NCBI GenBank assembly: GCA_017311185.1
Contig: JAESUZ010003900.1
Location: forward strand, 372,001 to 436,000
DNA: 64,000 bases
Reading direction: 5' to 3'
DNA from: Proteles cristata cristata
Lineage: Eukaryota > Chordata > Mammalia > Carnivora > Hyaenidae
The translations under genes were made by a program, and so were the position numbers. How positions within the stretch are numbered: the first letter of the stretch is position 1; every line of letters begins with the position of its first letter. Below are positions 24,960 to 36,302 of this stretch, piece after piece. The notes below the pieces were generated by a model. It saw only the letters and a program-made list of their open reading frames with translations. It did no database searches and was not told where the DNA came from.

Positions 24960-25867
24960 TGTGCAATTCCAATCAAAATTGCACCAGCATACTTCTCAAA
25001 GCTAGAACAAACTATCCAAAAATTTGTATGGAACCACAAAAGACCCCGAATAGCCAAGTAATACTGAAAAATAAAACCAAAACGGGAGGGATCACCATCC
25101 CAGACTTTAGCCTCTACTACAAAGCTGTCATCATCAAGACGGTATGGTATTGGCACAAAAACAGACACATAGATCAATGGAACAGAATTGAGAACTCAGA
25201 AGTGGACCCAAAAGTATACAGCCAACTGATCTTTGACAAAGCAGGAAAGAATATCCAGTGGAAAAAAGACAGCCTTTTTAATAGATGGTGTTGGGAGAAC
25301 TGGACAGCAACATGCAGAAGAATGACTCTAGATCAGTTTCTCACACCATGCACAAAAATAAACTCAAAATGGATAAAGGACCTGAACGTGAGACAGGAAA
25401 CTATCAACACCCTAGAGGAGAAAGCAGGAAACAACCTCCTTGACCTCCACCACAGCAACTTCTTACTTGACACATCCCCAAAAGCAAGGGAATCAAGAGC
25501 AAAAATAAACTGTTGGGACCTCATCAATATTAAAAGCTTCTGCACAGCCAAGGAAACAACCCAGAAAATTAATAGGCAACCAACGGAATGGGAAAAGATA
25601 GTTGCAAATGACATATCAGATAAAGGGTTGATATCCAGAATCTATAAGGAACTCACCAAACTACACGCCCGAAAAACAAACAATGCAGTGAAGAAATGGG
25701 CAGAAGATATGAACAGACACTTCTCCAAAGAGGACATCCAGATGGCCAACAGACACATGAAATGATGCTCAGCATCGCTCCTCATCAGGGAAATACAAAT
25801 CAAAACCACACAGAGATACCACCTCACACCAGTCAGAGTGGGTAAAATGAGCAAATCAGAGAACATC
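24960..25867 (+). mobile_element. L1 element C, internal fragment without 3' end
   Basis: Sense L1 of 0.9 kb that begins inside ORF2 (gcaattccaatcaaaattgc, matching 56330 of element I in antisense) and stops abruptly after gagcaaatcagagaac near 25867. It has no 3' UTR or A-tail, and no matching L1 continuation was seen on either side. It is closely similar to element I, so it is recent. Confidence 0.9.
24961..25867 (+). pseudogene. L1 element C, ORF2 C-terminal fragment
   Basis: Part of the L1 ORF2 protein downstream of the reverse transcriptase core. The readable block (about 25040-25765) includes [17 protein letters not shown] and [17 protein letters not shown], and it ends at a TGA at 25763-25765 where elements A and I have an arginine codon in HMKRCSAS. 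The first residues ([13 protein letters not shown]) are out of frame because of a 1-base deletion near 25055. The fragment stops before the Cys/His cluster. Confidence 0.88.
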
Positions 25868-26037
25868 CTCTGGGAGGGGGAAAGGGAGTACAATCAACAT
25901 TCCATAGACAAGATGCAGGTTGAGAGGCCTCCAAGTGCTGGGGTCCAGCTCACAGGTCAATTGATAGTCACGCCTTTTTGATCACATTTCCCAATGCAAT
26001 GTTTCTAGAAGGACAAAAACAATTACTTACTGATATT
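25868..26037. other. Unassigned spacer
   Basis: A short stretch between an L1 fragment and a SINE (gggagggggaaagggagt, then ctggggtccagctcacaggt). No family recognised. It marks the abnormal 3' junction of L1 element C. Confidence 0.4.
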
Positions 26038-26051
26038 TCCCCTTCTACATT

Positions 26052-26264
26052 CTTTTTTTTTTAATGTTTTATTTATTTATAAGAGATAGAGACAGCGTGA
26101 ACAGGGGAGGGTCAGAGAGAGAGGGAGTCACAGACTGAAACAGGCTCCAGGCTCTGAGCTGGCAGTCACCTCAGAGCCCGACGCGGGGCCGGAACCCACG
26201 AACCGCGAGATCATGACCTAAGTGAAAGTCGGACGCTTAACCGACTAAGCCACCCAGGCGCCCC
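26052..26264 (-). mobile_element. CAN-SINE, young variant
   Basis: Antisense, with ctgagctggcagtcacctc, cctaagtgaaagtcggacgc and an intact 5' end (ccacccaggcgcccc). TSD tccccttctacatt at 26038-26051 and 26265-26278, perfect over 14 bp. Confidence 0.96.
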
Positions 26265-26407
26265 TCCCCTTCTACATTTTTAATGTCATGCAAAAACCGT
26301 ACAGCAAAATATCAGTTGTCATCCTTTGTAAAAAGAAAATTCAGTACCTATGAAATGAGGTGGTTAGAAGAAAGGGGACAGATATAGAGAAAACAGGTTA
26401 AAGTTTT

Positions 26408-26625
26408 TTTTTTTTTTTTTTTTTTATTATTATTTCTAGGAGACAGAGAGAGACCGCGTGAGCAGGGGAGGGTCAGAGAGAGAGGGAGTCACAGACTGAA
26501 ACAGGCTCCAGGCTCTGAGCTGTCAGTCAGCACAGAGCCCGACGCGGGGCCCGAACCCATGGACCGCGAGATCATAACCTAAGTGAAAGTCGGACGCTTA
26601 ACCGACTAAGCCACCCAGGCGCCCC
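26408..26625 (-). mobile_element. CAN-SINE, young variant
   Basis: Antisense with a T tail of more than 20 bases, tttctaggagacagag, gtcagtcagcacagagcccg and cctaagtgaaagtcggacgc. Short TSD taaagtttt at 26399-26407 and 26626-26634. Very similar to the copy 144 bp upstream. Confidence 0.96.
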
Positions 26626-26639
26626 TAAAGTTTTATTTT

Positions 26640-28255
26640 TAAATTCCACTAGGGTCTATCTGAGTTTTTTTTCTGTTTTTGTTTGTTTGTTTGTTTGTTT
26701 TACTTAGTGAAGGTGTAACTGCTGTTATAGACAAAAAAGAAAATTAAAATGGAGAGCAGATTATGCCTCATAAAAATGTAAATAAGAAATACCTAATAGG
26801 AAAACTTTAGCAGTAATGTGTCTCTGAATGTTATTTCATTGGCCCATGTTAGAATAATAGTATCCCTATTACCATGCAGTAGCTAAGAGCAGACACTACC
26901 TTAGTGTAATGTTGGTGGAGTTATTTAGTGTATCTGATTCTCAGTTTTCTCCTGTGCAAATGCACAACTGTAAGTTTGTAATGGGAATTAAATAAAGTAT
27001 GTTACAGCATGTGGTAGCCCATGGTGCACAGTTAAGTAAATAGTTAAAAATGGGGTAAGTTTTTGTTAAAAATGAATTCTGTGTATTCATACTCTGAGAA
27101 ATTTTTCTTTTCATGGATTTTAATTTATGGCTTTAATAAATGTGTCCTCCTTTCTTCAGTTTGGTAGCCCATGCTATATGGATTACTTGCCCCTACTTCC
27201 TCACTAGAACTAATAAAAGAAATGATGTTGTATTGATTAGACAGCAATGAGCTTTATATCCATAATTCCTAGAATATTGTAAGTGCATAATAAGCATTTA
27301 TTGAATGAATTAATACCAAGAATTAAACGGGCCCTTCTTTATTTATTAAGACCACATGAGTTTAACTGTAGAATATCTGAATAATGCTTAAGGACTACCA
27401 GTTATCTCTAAGCCGCAGTCTTCAATATTAAATATAGATGAAGTCTACTGATATAGATAATTTATCCATTCCATTAAGGGGTGGGAATGTTGCCCCTATT
27501 CCTTAGGTAGAAAACAGTTTAGATATTCTTCATGAAAGAGTTACCTCCCCTTGTCTTTAAACATCTGCAATGGTGAGTATTATACTCTTGTACCCCTATC
27601 CAGTAGGTGATATTCAAGGCTCTGGGCTCATTGAGAGGTTTAAAGAATTACAACATGTACTCCCTATCTCTAAAGGCTCATTAGACATTTGGAGATATAT
27701 ACTATAGAACTCAAAAAATTTTCAGTGTGTTAATTGAATAGTATACCCAGACTCTACAGATGGAAGAGATAGGGTTGAACAACGATTTTATAAAGAAATT
27801 GACACTTGACTTGGGCTCTGAGGGAAAGGTTGCATCAACTGTGAAGATAAAGGTAAATGAAAAGAGGAGAGAGAGTGAACAAAATGGAGGAGATAGGAAT
27901 AGGCATGGTCCAGTCAGAGTTCTTGAAGTTATTGTAAATCTCTTTTCTGTTTAAAATGAGCATTGGTTTATTCTTACATGAAGTTTGTTAGCAGTGAGCA
28001 TATTTTAATTTGATGATGTTTCTGGGGAGTGATATGAATACATTGCCACTAAAAATGTTAGGGAGTAAAAACATGATAATTTGTGTGAAATAAGCAAAAT
28101 TAGAATTCAGGCATATCTAGACGTTCAGTACATTTTTTTTCCTTCACATTTTCCTTCTCATCCTTGGTTTAGGCTGTATTTATGACTTTTATCCCCCTTG
28201 TAGTCTTTCAATGGGAATCATTTGAACCTATTTAAACCATACCAGAAAAATAAAA
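26640..28255. other. Mostly unassigned stretch with small L2/MIR relics
   Basis: A (TTTG)n run lies at about 26680-26700. MIR-like ctcagttttctcctgtgcaa occurs near 26940, and an L2/MIR-like end (ataagcatttattgaatgaa) near 27290. The rest has no recognised feature. Confidence 0.5.
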
Positions 28256-28760
28256 CTAGAGGTGATTCAGCTGAGGGGAGTTACAGGTGGGGTTCTCTTG
28301 GTAACAGATTCTGATATGAAGGGAAGCCTGGAAAAAGTTTGTTAGGAAATCCTCTTGGAACATCTGTGGAAGATAAGGAAAAGAAGTAGGGTTTGGCCAA
28401 GGGAGAACTTCGGTTTTGCTGCAGCCTTGCTGAATGTCCCACGGAACCCCACAGGTTGCTCTGAATGGGGCTGGCATTTCTCAGTTAGCCCGTGATGTGG
28501 TGAGGGGCCAAGAAGGAGGTAGGACTGGTATTGAGGCAGCTTAATACAACAAGAGTAATTTCTTGAGAGACATGAGACCTGTGTGCTGTTAGCACTCTTC
28601 CTGTTTCTGGAGGAGACTGCAGGAGACAAAGCCATTTGGTGGAGACTTGGATGCCAAAAGCATCATTTTGCTCGAATGCAGATTCAGGTAAAAGGTGTGG
28701 ATCATTCAGGCAACATTGCCAATGCCGGTCTCCAAGGGTCACTATCCCTTTACCTAATAA
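28256..28760. other. Unrecognised stretch next to an LTR relic
   Basis: Somewhat more GC-rich than its surroundings, with several overlapping small open frames on the minus strand, none with family features. It abuts the MaLR-like LTR on its right. It could be another old LTR or unique sequence; I cannot tell which. Confidence 0.35.
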
Positions 28761-28763
28761 AGA

Positions 28764-29345
28764 GATGCTGTGGGGCCTGTGTTAATACGCTTGGGCTGCC
28801 CCAACAAAATACTTCAGACTGAGCCACCAAACAATGAAATTTTACATCCTGTCAGTTCTGGAGGCAAGATCAGGGTTTTAGCAAAATCAGTTTCTTGTGA
28901 GAGGTCTCTTTCTGGCTTACAGAGAGTGGCCATTTTCTCTGTATGTCCTCACATGGCCTTTCTTTATGAACTCACTTAAACTTAATCACTTCCTGGGGCT
29001 TCTGAGTGGCTCAAGTCGGTTAAGTGTCCGACTTCAGCTTAGGTCATGATCTTGTGGTTTGGGAGTTCGAGTCCCGTGTTGGGCTGTGTGCAGTTCAGAG
29101 CCTGGAGCCCGCTTGGGATTCTGTGTCTCCCTCTCTCTCTACCCCTCTCCTGCTCGTGCTCAGTTCTCTCTTTCTCTCAAAAATAAATAAACATTAAAAA
29201 TTTTTAACTTAATTACTTTCTTACAAATGAATGTATTTGGTCCATCTCCAAATACAGCCACACTGGGGGATGGGGTTTCAGCATATAAACTTGGTGAGGA
29301 TAGGGGGGTCTATAATAGGACAAGTTAACTCAGATTTTCAGATGG
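28764..29345 (-). repeat. Probable ERVL-MaLR LTR (MLT1-like), antisense, split by a SINE
   Basis: The order gcttgggctgccccaacaaa, then tgtcagttctggaggcaaga, then tgtcctcacatggcctttct, then cttaattactttcttac, then tctccaaatacagccacact, follows the recalled antisense MLT1-type LTR. A sense SINE sits at 28995-29205. No internal viral genes accompany it, so it is a solo relic. The family name is from memory and needs a repeat-library search. Confidence 0.65.
28995..29205 (+). mobile_element. CAN-SINE, sense, inside the LTR relic
   Basis: Sense copy. The A-box side reads gagtggctcaagtcggttaa and the B box gagttcgagtccc; a CT-rich body and the tail aaaaataaataaacattaaa follow. TSD aacttaatcacttcct (28979-28994) and aacttaattactttct (29206-29221), two mismatches in 16. 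Confidence 0.95.
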
Positions 29346-32095
29346 ATTTCCTTATGAAACTCGAGAAATATAACTTAGAAATGATTTCTGCTCCCCTAAA
29401 GAAGTGGGGTATTTTTTTAACCTTGATTAAAAAACAAAGTAAAATGACAAAAAATAACACTAATATGATTCAATCAACCTCATAAGTTTTCTCTGTATTA
29501 CCCTTTTGAAAATTGCCTAGAGTGGCTTGTTATTAAAAATATTAATTATCATTCATTTACTCAGTAAGTATATTTAAGTGACTACTGTGGACCCCGTGCA
29601 TTTCAATTTATATTTTAATTTACCACCCATCCTCATTCAAAATTACTGACATACCTTATGAAAATTAGAACAATCTCAAATAGTTATTATGGTTAATTTT
29701 TTATTTAAAATGAACTTTTATTAATGCCAGCATTAAAAAGGTTTTTGTTATGTATAACATGAAAATTCCTGGAGTTGTAGTTAGAAATTACAGTATTTTC
29801 TTTACTTTTTCCGAAATGGGGGATAGGTTACAAAACATTTAGTTGAATTGATTGATGATTGTGGAAAACAAATTTTTGTAATTAAAATCATTGGGTTAAA
29901 TGGAATCTTCTATAAACATACATATCACAGTATGCCTCAATAATATTTGACCTTTTAATTATCAAGCATATGCTCTGCTCAAGTCTTAATAGTCTGAGGG
30001 GAATTCACTACTTAAAACTGAGCCCTCTCCTTTCCTTTTGAGTGTTTATATATATGACAGTGCAACATAGAAAGACACGAGTTCCTTTGGTATTTGGATA
30101 GAAGAGCAAGAGGGATTGAAAATCTTACCCTGTAAATAGTGAGGAAATATTTTATAGATTTTTTGGGGAGCTGGGGAGGGGAAGAATGTTTATATAATGG
30201 ATGGGGAACTAAGATGAGGAAATAGAGTAAAAATTTTTACACTACAGCGTTCTGAGTATTTAATGAGCCTTCTATGTCCTATTTGACTTTCTCTTTTGTG
30301 TTTAGCGGTTTATAGATAATGATAGATAAGGTTTTGAGACTCTCCTCTAAACCTGACCCTCCTGGCAAGTTATTCATAAAATCCACAGCACACATTCTTC
30401 CAGCCATTGCATTGGGGATCAAATCACATTTTAATCTTTTGTTTCTGGAATATTTCAGCTGGAGGGTAGAGAACAATTCTATTGTTCTCTTCTGTGACAG
30501 CTTTATGTATTCTTTAGAGGCTAATGAGCAGTAGAATTTCCTTTCTTCTCTTTTCTTCATTTCTTCATATTCTAGCTTTTAAAAATTCGTGGATGAGATA
30601 TGTGACTTGTCACATCCAGGCACTAACATTACCCTCCTATTGAATATGGGACTATCTAGTCATACTTCTTAAATGGATTCTGACCTAAAGGATGAAACAA
30701 TCACAAAAGTTCCTCTTTTGTGAAGTTCATCTGAACTTCTTGAACTAGTTGGGATTCAGTCCTGCTGAGGGTGTTGTTTCACATACATCATCAATTAGAA
30801 GCAAATGGATATTGGTTTGTTTGTGGTGCAAATGGATATTTGGAAAACCACACGTTATGCTGTGATATCTATATATCAATATATTTGTATCTCTATATAT
30901 TCTTTCAAGTCATGTGTCAGTCAAACATTGTTTGGTCAAGGGCTCAAACTATGAAACAGCCATAAAGTAAAGAAATTACGTGGGGCCAGAATAGTAAGGA
31001 AGATTCATAGAAGACATAGATTAACAGTAAATTCTTAAACGACAGAAATATGTATCCTGAAAATGAAGGTGCAAACAAGTGTGGGAATAGGACTAATTAG
31101 ATTCTACTTCAGAAACCCTGGGGCGATAGATCTATGTCTAAATTGCTCAGAGGTGCTATGTTGAAAGCAGGCTGGTCTTTATCCAGTTCACCATTTTACT
31201 TTTGATACCTGGTTCCCAAGAGATATTTGTTCAATGAATGAATGGATGTAAATTCAAGTATGTGAAAAAGCCAGAGATAAGGCTAGGTGGGCAAGGATTA
31301 TTTTCTGACCACTTTTAAATAAATATTTGACTTTGGAAGGGAGGCTTGTAAGTCATTTCATTCAACTGACCACTTGCCCTTTTCTGCCTGACAGCCAGAT
31401 ATACTAGTGACTTGATGTTCAATCCCCTTTTCATCTACAATCTTACAGCCTCAAGCAGATAATGCCATTTTGCCATGATGAGTCATGTACAAACTAGTGT
31501 TTTCTTCGATTGAACTTTTGAGAGAGAGAGGTTACTGATATCTAGAGCTTAGAGCAAAATCCAAAAAGAAGCTGAAAAGACGTGAGAGAGAGAGAGGGAA
31601 AAAAAAAAATCCCACCAAACGACATTTCTGTGCTTTACACATCTTCTCACAACAAAGACGTGTTTAGAAGCCAAATTGTTGCTTTATCAGGAGACAGTTT
31701 GGATAGCAAGGAAAGCACCCAAGCAGGTCAATAGAAATAGTCCGTGAGCTGACTGGTACTTTGACCCCTGTCTAACTTTCATACCCAAGGCAAGTGTGGA
31801 TACAGGTTTGACATTCTCTGATTCAGGTGAAAGTCAGAAAATGTTACACCTGCCTCAATCTTTGTAAAAGTTTAGCAAGCCACCAGAGTAAGATAGATTA
31901 CGGTAATAGATTTTTAACTGCTCCCCACCTATACGTGTGATCCAGCTCAAATTCTTTCCCACACTATTGTCAGATGCATGGTTGGAAAAGAGGAATCTGA
32001 CTGGCCCTATGCAATCTTTCAATATACCCTGTGGACTTCTGTGTAATATTCAGTCATTAGAATAGAGTACAGACACCCGGCATTTCCCTACCCTC
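29346..32095. other. Unassigned 2.7-kb stretch
   Basis: No gene or repeat family recognised. Short TA-rich run near 30868-30900 and two small GA runs with an A run at about 31520-31612. Confidence 0.5.
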
Positions 32096-32099
32096 ATTT

Positions 32100-32190
32100 T
32101 CTTTAATGAGCATTTATTGAGTACCTACTGAGTATCTGAAACTGGGCTCATTGCAAGGATCCACTGATGAATAAGGAATATAGACCTGTG
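32100..32190 (-). repeat. L2/MIR-type relic, antisense
   Basis: gagcatttattgagtaccta, then ctgagtatctgaaactgggc and gatgaataagg, is the usual antisense L2/MIR end. Low sequence identity. Confidence 0.55.
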
Positions 32191-32289
32191 GGGCCATTTC
32201 CCCCCACTTCTTAGCCCTAATCTTAAGGATATTTAAACAGACCCTTTTGCCTTTTTGAATAATAATCTTTGTGCCCACCTCACCTTCTT

Positions 32290-32525
32290 CCAATTTTTTG
32301 CTTGAGTCATACTTGTTCTTAAAAATCCATCCAGGCCCCTGCCCCCTTGTCGTTCTCTGGGACCTACATGCCAGATGCATATCTTCTGTCTGCCGCAGAC
32401 ATTGTGTTTTCCTGTTTTGTAACCCCCTGTGTGATGTGCTTTTCTATGACAGGAAAGCCCATTTTTCATCTCTATCCCCAGCAATTTGCACAATGCCTGC
32501 CACATAGTAGGTACTTTATAAAATT
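32290..32525 (+). repeat. L2 3' end, sense
   Basis: Ends with atccccagcaatttgcacaa, then tgcctgccacatagtaggta, the characteristic L2 terminus, preceded by a diverged T/C-rich body. Confidence 0.6.
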
Positions 32526-32529
32526 TTGT

Positions 32530-33350
32530 TTCCCTTTTTGGATCAAATCCTTTTTTCAGATAATTTCTTAGATGACAGGGATTTTATCCATTCCCACAGC
32601 AAACATTTCTTAAGAATATGCTGTGTGTCAGTCATTACATTAACCACATTTCACTCTCCATTTCTTCAGCGACAGTGGTGTTGAAGAAAGAGAGGCTCAA
32701 ATGTGATACTGTCAGTCTTACGTCTTGGTAGAAATGCTTCTGAGACTCAGATCCACATGACTCCAAAACTTATGCTTGCTCTTTTTTTATTTAAGCCTTA
32801 CTTCTTCATCTGGGCTATAGCATAATATTCTGTACATTTTATTGGAAAGTAAGAATATTCTACAGTTTAAATTCCATTGTAAACAACCCCATAAGACAAG
32901 TTCACTTGTCACTTGGTTATAATGAGCATACTGTTAAAGATTCCTTTTATAGTCCGGATATAAACATAAGAAAATGGGCACTTAGGGCTTTTTTGTTTGT
33001 TTGTTTTTCCTGTTTGTTAATAAATCATTGGATGGAAAAAAGACTCAGGCTCACCTCCCCACCCCACCCCACCCCAAATGCTGAAGGAGAGAGATGCTGA
33101 ATAAGCTGTACCCTCCTGGATCGAATGTACCAACGTTGGTTTGTTGTGAGAAGCTGCTTTGTGTCTCTCTTCAGTCACTTCTCTAATGGGGGTCTATGGG
33201 GAAAGATTTTTTCCCCCTGTTTCATGTCCCTGTTGTAAAATTTATATAAATCCAGGAGTTTACTTGGTCTGTATATATTGTAGAAACAAGAATGGATGAG
33301 TGGGGGCTGAGGCAAACACAGAACAGGTTAAAGCTACAGCTGATTTTTCC
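32530..33350. other. Unassigned stretch
   Basis: No family recognised. A small (CCCCA)n run lies at about 33054-33075 and a TTTG run at about 32990-33005. Confidence 0.5.
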
Positions 33351-33359
33351 AGTGTTTGT

Positions 33360-33720
33360 GCAGCTGATTAAAGACGGTTATAAATTCTTTGACATTCTTT
33401 CCATAGAGAAGTAAGGTTTATTTCTCCTTCCCCTGAATATGAGCAGACTCTGGCCACTTTGAGTGATATGATACAGTAGAAGAAATACATTGGTAATTTC
33501 CAGGCCCTTAATACATTGATAGCTGCTACTTTCTGAGTCTCAGAACTTTCACTGTTGGAGCTCCATCCATCATGTGAGCAGCACAATGTGATGACCAGGT
33601 AAAGAGCCTGCCGGCATTGGGTGGGGGTGGGGGGTTGGAAGGAGCCCACTGAACCTAGTCTTCTAGAGTTCCTTTCAAGTAGCCTCACTTGAACTTCCCC
33701 TCCACCCACAAGACCAGATC
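33360..33720 (+). repeat. Possible MaLR LTR (MLT1-like) fragment
   Basis: ataaattctttgacattctt, then tatgagcagactctggccac and agtgatatgatacagtagaa, resembles the 5' half of a sense MLT1-type LTR. The right part is not recognisable. Weak support. Confidence 0.4.
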
Positions 33721-34164
33721 AGCCACCAGCAGAATACTACTGAGTGATAGCAAGCAATCAATGCTACATTCTTCTGGGAGCAGCAGAATCTTCCAGATGA
33801 AACTTTCCAGTGAATTCTTCAACTATGTTAATCCCCTAAAGTTTGAGGTAGTTTATTGGTGATAATAGGTAACTGGAACAGTTTGTACCTTGTCATCAAT
33901 AACAATTACTTCAAATGATTGCACATCTACTGAAAGACTCACTGGGGCTGATTGGATATATTGTATTTTCCTTTTCTTTGATGATCACCAGAATATACAT
34001 ATTAGCTAACGGAGAAAATATGGGTTACTGATGTGTTTTTCTTAAAAAAAAAAAAAAAAAAAAATCAACTCTCTAACTGATGGTAGTCATCTATATTTAT
34101 TTACCATATGAAAACTTCCAAACTACATTTATGTCTATTGTCTCTAGGTATTCTTATCAGATGT

Positions 34165-34290
34165 CTATCATGGTCGTTGGTCAAGTGTGGTTTATGCCAT
34201 CTTGCGGATGGTGAAGCTGAGGCACAGAGGTCTGATTACCTGTCTGTGGTTACACAGTTAAGATTCCCAGAGCACACTGTATTTTACCTT
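34165..34290 (-). repeat. MIR relic, antisense
   Basis: gatggtgaagctgaggcaca followed by gaggtctgattacctg and tggttacacagttaa matches the antisense MIR core order. Confidence 0.6.
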
Positions 34291-34335
34291 TGCAAAAATT
34301 CTCAAATTAATGACTTTAAGAGAATTATCTGTTTA

Positions 34336-34889
34336 GCTCAGCATCCCTCCTCATCAAGGAAATACAAATCAAAAGCACACTGAGATACCACCTCACGCCA
34401 GTCAGAGTGGCTAAAATGAGCAAATCAGAGAACTCTAGATGCTGGCAAGGATGTGGAGAAACGGGCACCCTCCTACACTGTTGGTGGGAATGTAAACTGT
34501 TACAGCCCCTCTGGAAAACAGTGTGGAGGTTCCTCAGGAAACTAACAATAGAACTCCCCTATGACCCAGCAATAGCACTGCTAGGAATTTACCCAAGGGA
34601 TACAGAAATGCTGATGCATAGGAGCACATGTACCCCAATGTTCATAGCAGCACTCTCCACAATAGCTAAAACATGGAAAGAGCCTAAGTGTCCACCAACA
34701 GATGAATGGATCAAGAAGATGTGGTTGATCTATACCATGGAATACTACATGGCAGTGAGAAAGAATGAAATCTGGCCATGTGTAGCAACATGGATGGACC
34801 TTGAGGGTGTTATGCTGAGCGAAATAAGTCAGGCAGAGAAGGACAAATATCATATGTGTGCACGTATAGGAGGATTAGGAGGAACTTAA
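34336..34889 (+). pseudogene. L1 element D, ORF2 C-terminal end
   Basis: The last ~160 codons of ORF2 are open in one frame from 34407 to the stop at 34889. The Cys/His cluster ([18 protein letters not shown]) is intact, followed by [13 protein letters not shown] and the C-terminus IGGLGGT. In full L1 proteins this region helps bind L1 RNA. Cut off from any start and promoter by the 5' truncation, it is not a gene. Confidence 0.9.
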
Positions 34890-35094
34890 CAGAGGACCAA
34901 GGGGGAGAAGGGCGGAAATGGTGGGGGAAAGGGAGAGAGGCAAACCATGAGAGACTCTTGAATGCTGACAAAAACTGGATGGATGTGGGGGGAGGGGGGG
35001 ATGGGCATGGAGGAGGACACTTGTGGGGATGAGCACTGAGTGTTATGTGGAAACTAATTTGACAATAAACTATTTGTAAAAAAAAAAATAAAAG
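34336..35094 (+). mobile_element. L1 element D, 5'-truncated sense LINE-1
   Basis: Begins inside the last part of ORF2 (gctcagcatccctcctcatc), continues through the 3' UTR (gcacttgtggggatgagcac) and ends in an A-rich tail. A perfect 17-bp TSD, agagaattatctgttta, is at 34319-34335 and 35095-35111. This is a textbook target-primed insertion, with high similarity to elements A and I and so fairly recent. Confidence 0.97.
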
Positions 35095-35111
35095 AGAGAA
35101 TTATCTGTTTA

Positions 35112-35320
35112 ATATCCATCATACCAACTAGACTTTAAGTTCTAAGAGGTCAACAAACTTTTCTCATTCACCACTCTGTACTTAGAACTTAGTCCATTGC
35201 CTGACAGAGAAAATGCACACTTAGTATTAGTTGAATGAATAAATTAATCAAGAATGACAGAGCTCTAAAACCTAGGTTTCCCAATTCAGAAGTGCAGTCT
35301 CTTTCCATTATACCAATGAG
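35112..35320 (+). repeat. L2/MIR-like relic
   Basis: ctagactttaagttctaaga, then tagtccattgcctgacagag, then gaatgaataaatt follows a sense L2 3' end. A MIR-like end (ctaggtttcccaattcagaa) may follow. Diverged. Confidence 0.5.
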
Positions 35321-35324
35321 TGAT

Positions 35325-36160
35325 GAGAGGGCAAGAGCCCTCCCCTCTCCCTGTTCCCTTTTACAGGAGAGCATATCTTTGTGCAGGGATTATGGTTTTT
35401 GAAACAATTTCCTAGTAATTCTGATAGCCTCCTGTTGAGAAATAAAACACAGCATTCTTCTTCTTCTTCTTAATCACATTGTTACATGTGATTGTACAGA
35501 AGGAAATGGTCTGAGAAAATACAGTGGTTTTTTCCTTGGAAAGAAAACACCTAAAAGCTAAGGGCTCTACTTTCATGATTAAAGGAATGGAAGATTGAGG
35601 GCATATGGAGAATCAAGTTAAGTAATCAACAATGATATGAGAAGACAGTTCACTTTTAGAAAATTTACTACTTCTTAGCGAGTGGATACTGGAGCCCTCA
35701 TAAAGGTAACTCAGTAAGTTGCTTCTACTGTTGCTTTACTAAATGCTTCTGAACTCTAAAAGGTCCTTGAATTAAATATCAAGTCCTACCAATTGATAAT
35801 GATCCCCAGGAGCTGTCTGCAGGTCAGCACACTGGAGGCATAAGGAGCTACCTCCTAAGGTCCCTTTTCTTGCCTTTTGTGCTTCTCAGGATTCCCAGGC
35901 AATTGAACAATGGGAATAACTTGCTGATAATTCAAGGAGGGAGTGCTATGAACCTTGTGTTTTTGGCAAGCTCAACTCACACATGGGTTTCTTGGATTTG
36001 CATGTCTGGGATGGATATGGCTCCATATATCTATAACTTATAGGTAATGTTTCATCAGTTTGGAGTAGGCTAACAGAATTGGAATAATTTTTCTCTAATT
36101 TCTTAGACTACCAGCAGCTGCTTCTTTCTGGAGTCAAAACTAGCCCCTCCAATGAGGAGG
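35325..36160. other. Unassigned stretch
   Basis: No family recognised; a short (CTT)n lies at about 35457-35471. Confidence 0.5.
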
Positions 36161-36302
36161 AAAGAAAGGAATGAGGGAGGGAGGGAGAGAGAGAGTAAAG
36201 AGAGAAATAGAAAGAGAGAAGATGGAAGAAGTAGAAAAGAGGGTAAAAAGGGGGGGGGGGAAAGGAGATAGGAGAGAAGAGGGAAAGAGGCGAAGAGGGA
36301 GA
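36160..36302. repeat. Polypurine tract
   Basis: About 140 bases that are almost only A and G on the + strand, including a run of about ten G at about 36250-36260 flanked by GGAA/GAGA units. Open frames across it on both strands are low-complexity artefacts. It could form triplex or slipped structures. Confidence 0.9.

Noticed and set aside
24959..25765. A 268-codon open frame, the longest clear coding-like run outside element I.
   Set aside because: It is L1 ORF2 (motifs [17 protein letters not shown] and [16 protein letters not shown] shared with element I) and not a host gene. Its first residues come from a frameshifted part.
28256..28760. Overlapping small minus-strand frames that could be a short host gene.
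   Set aside because: No start/stop logic, splice signals or family features stood out, and the adjacent LTR suggests repeat-derived sequence.
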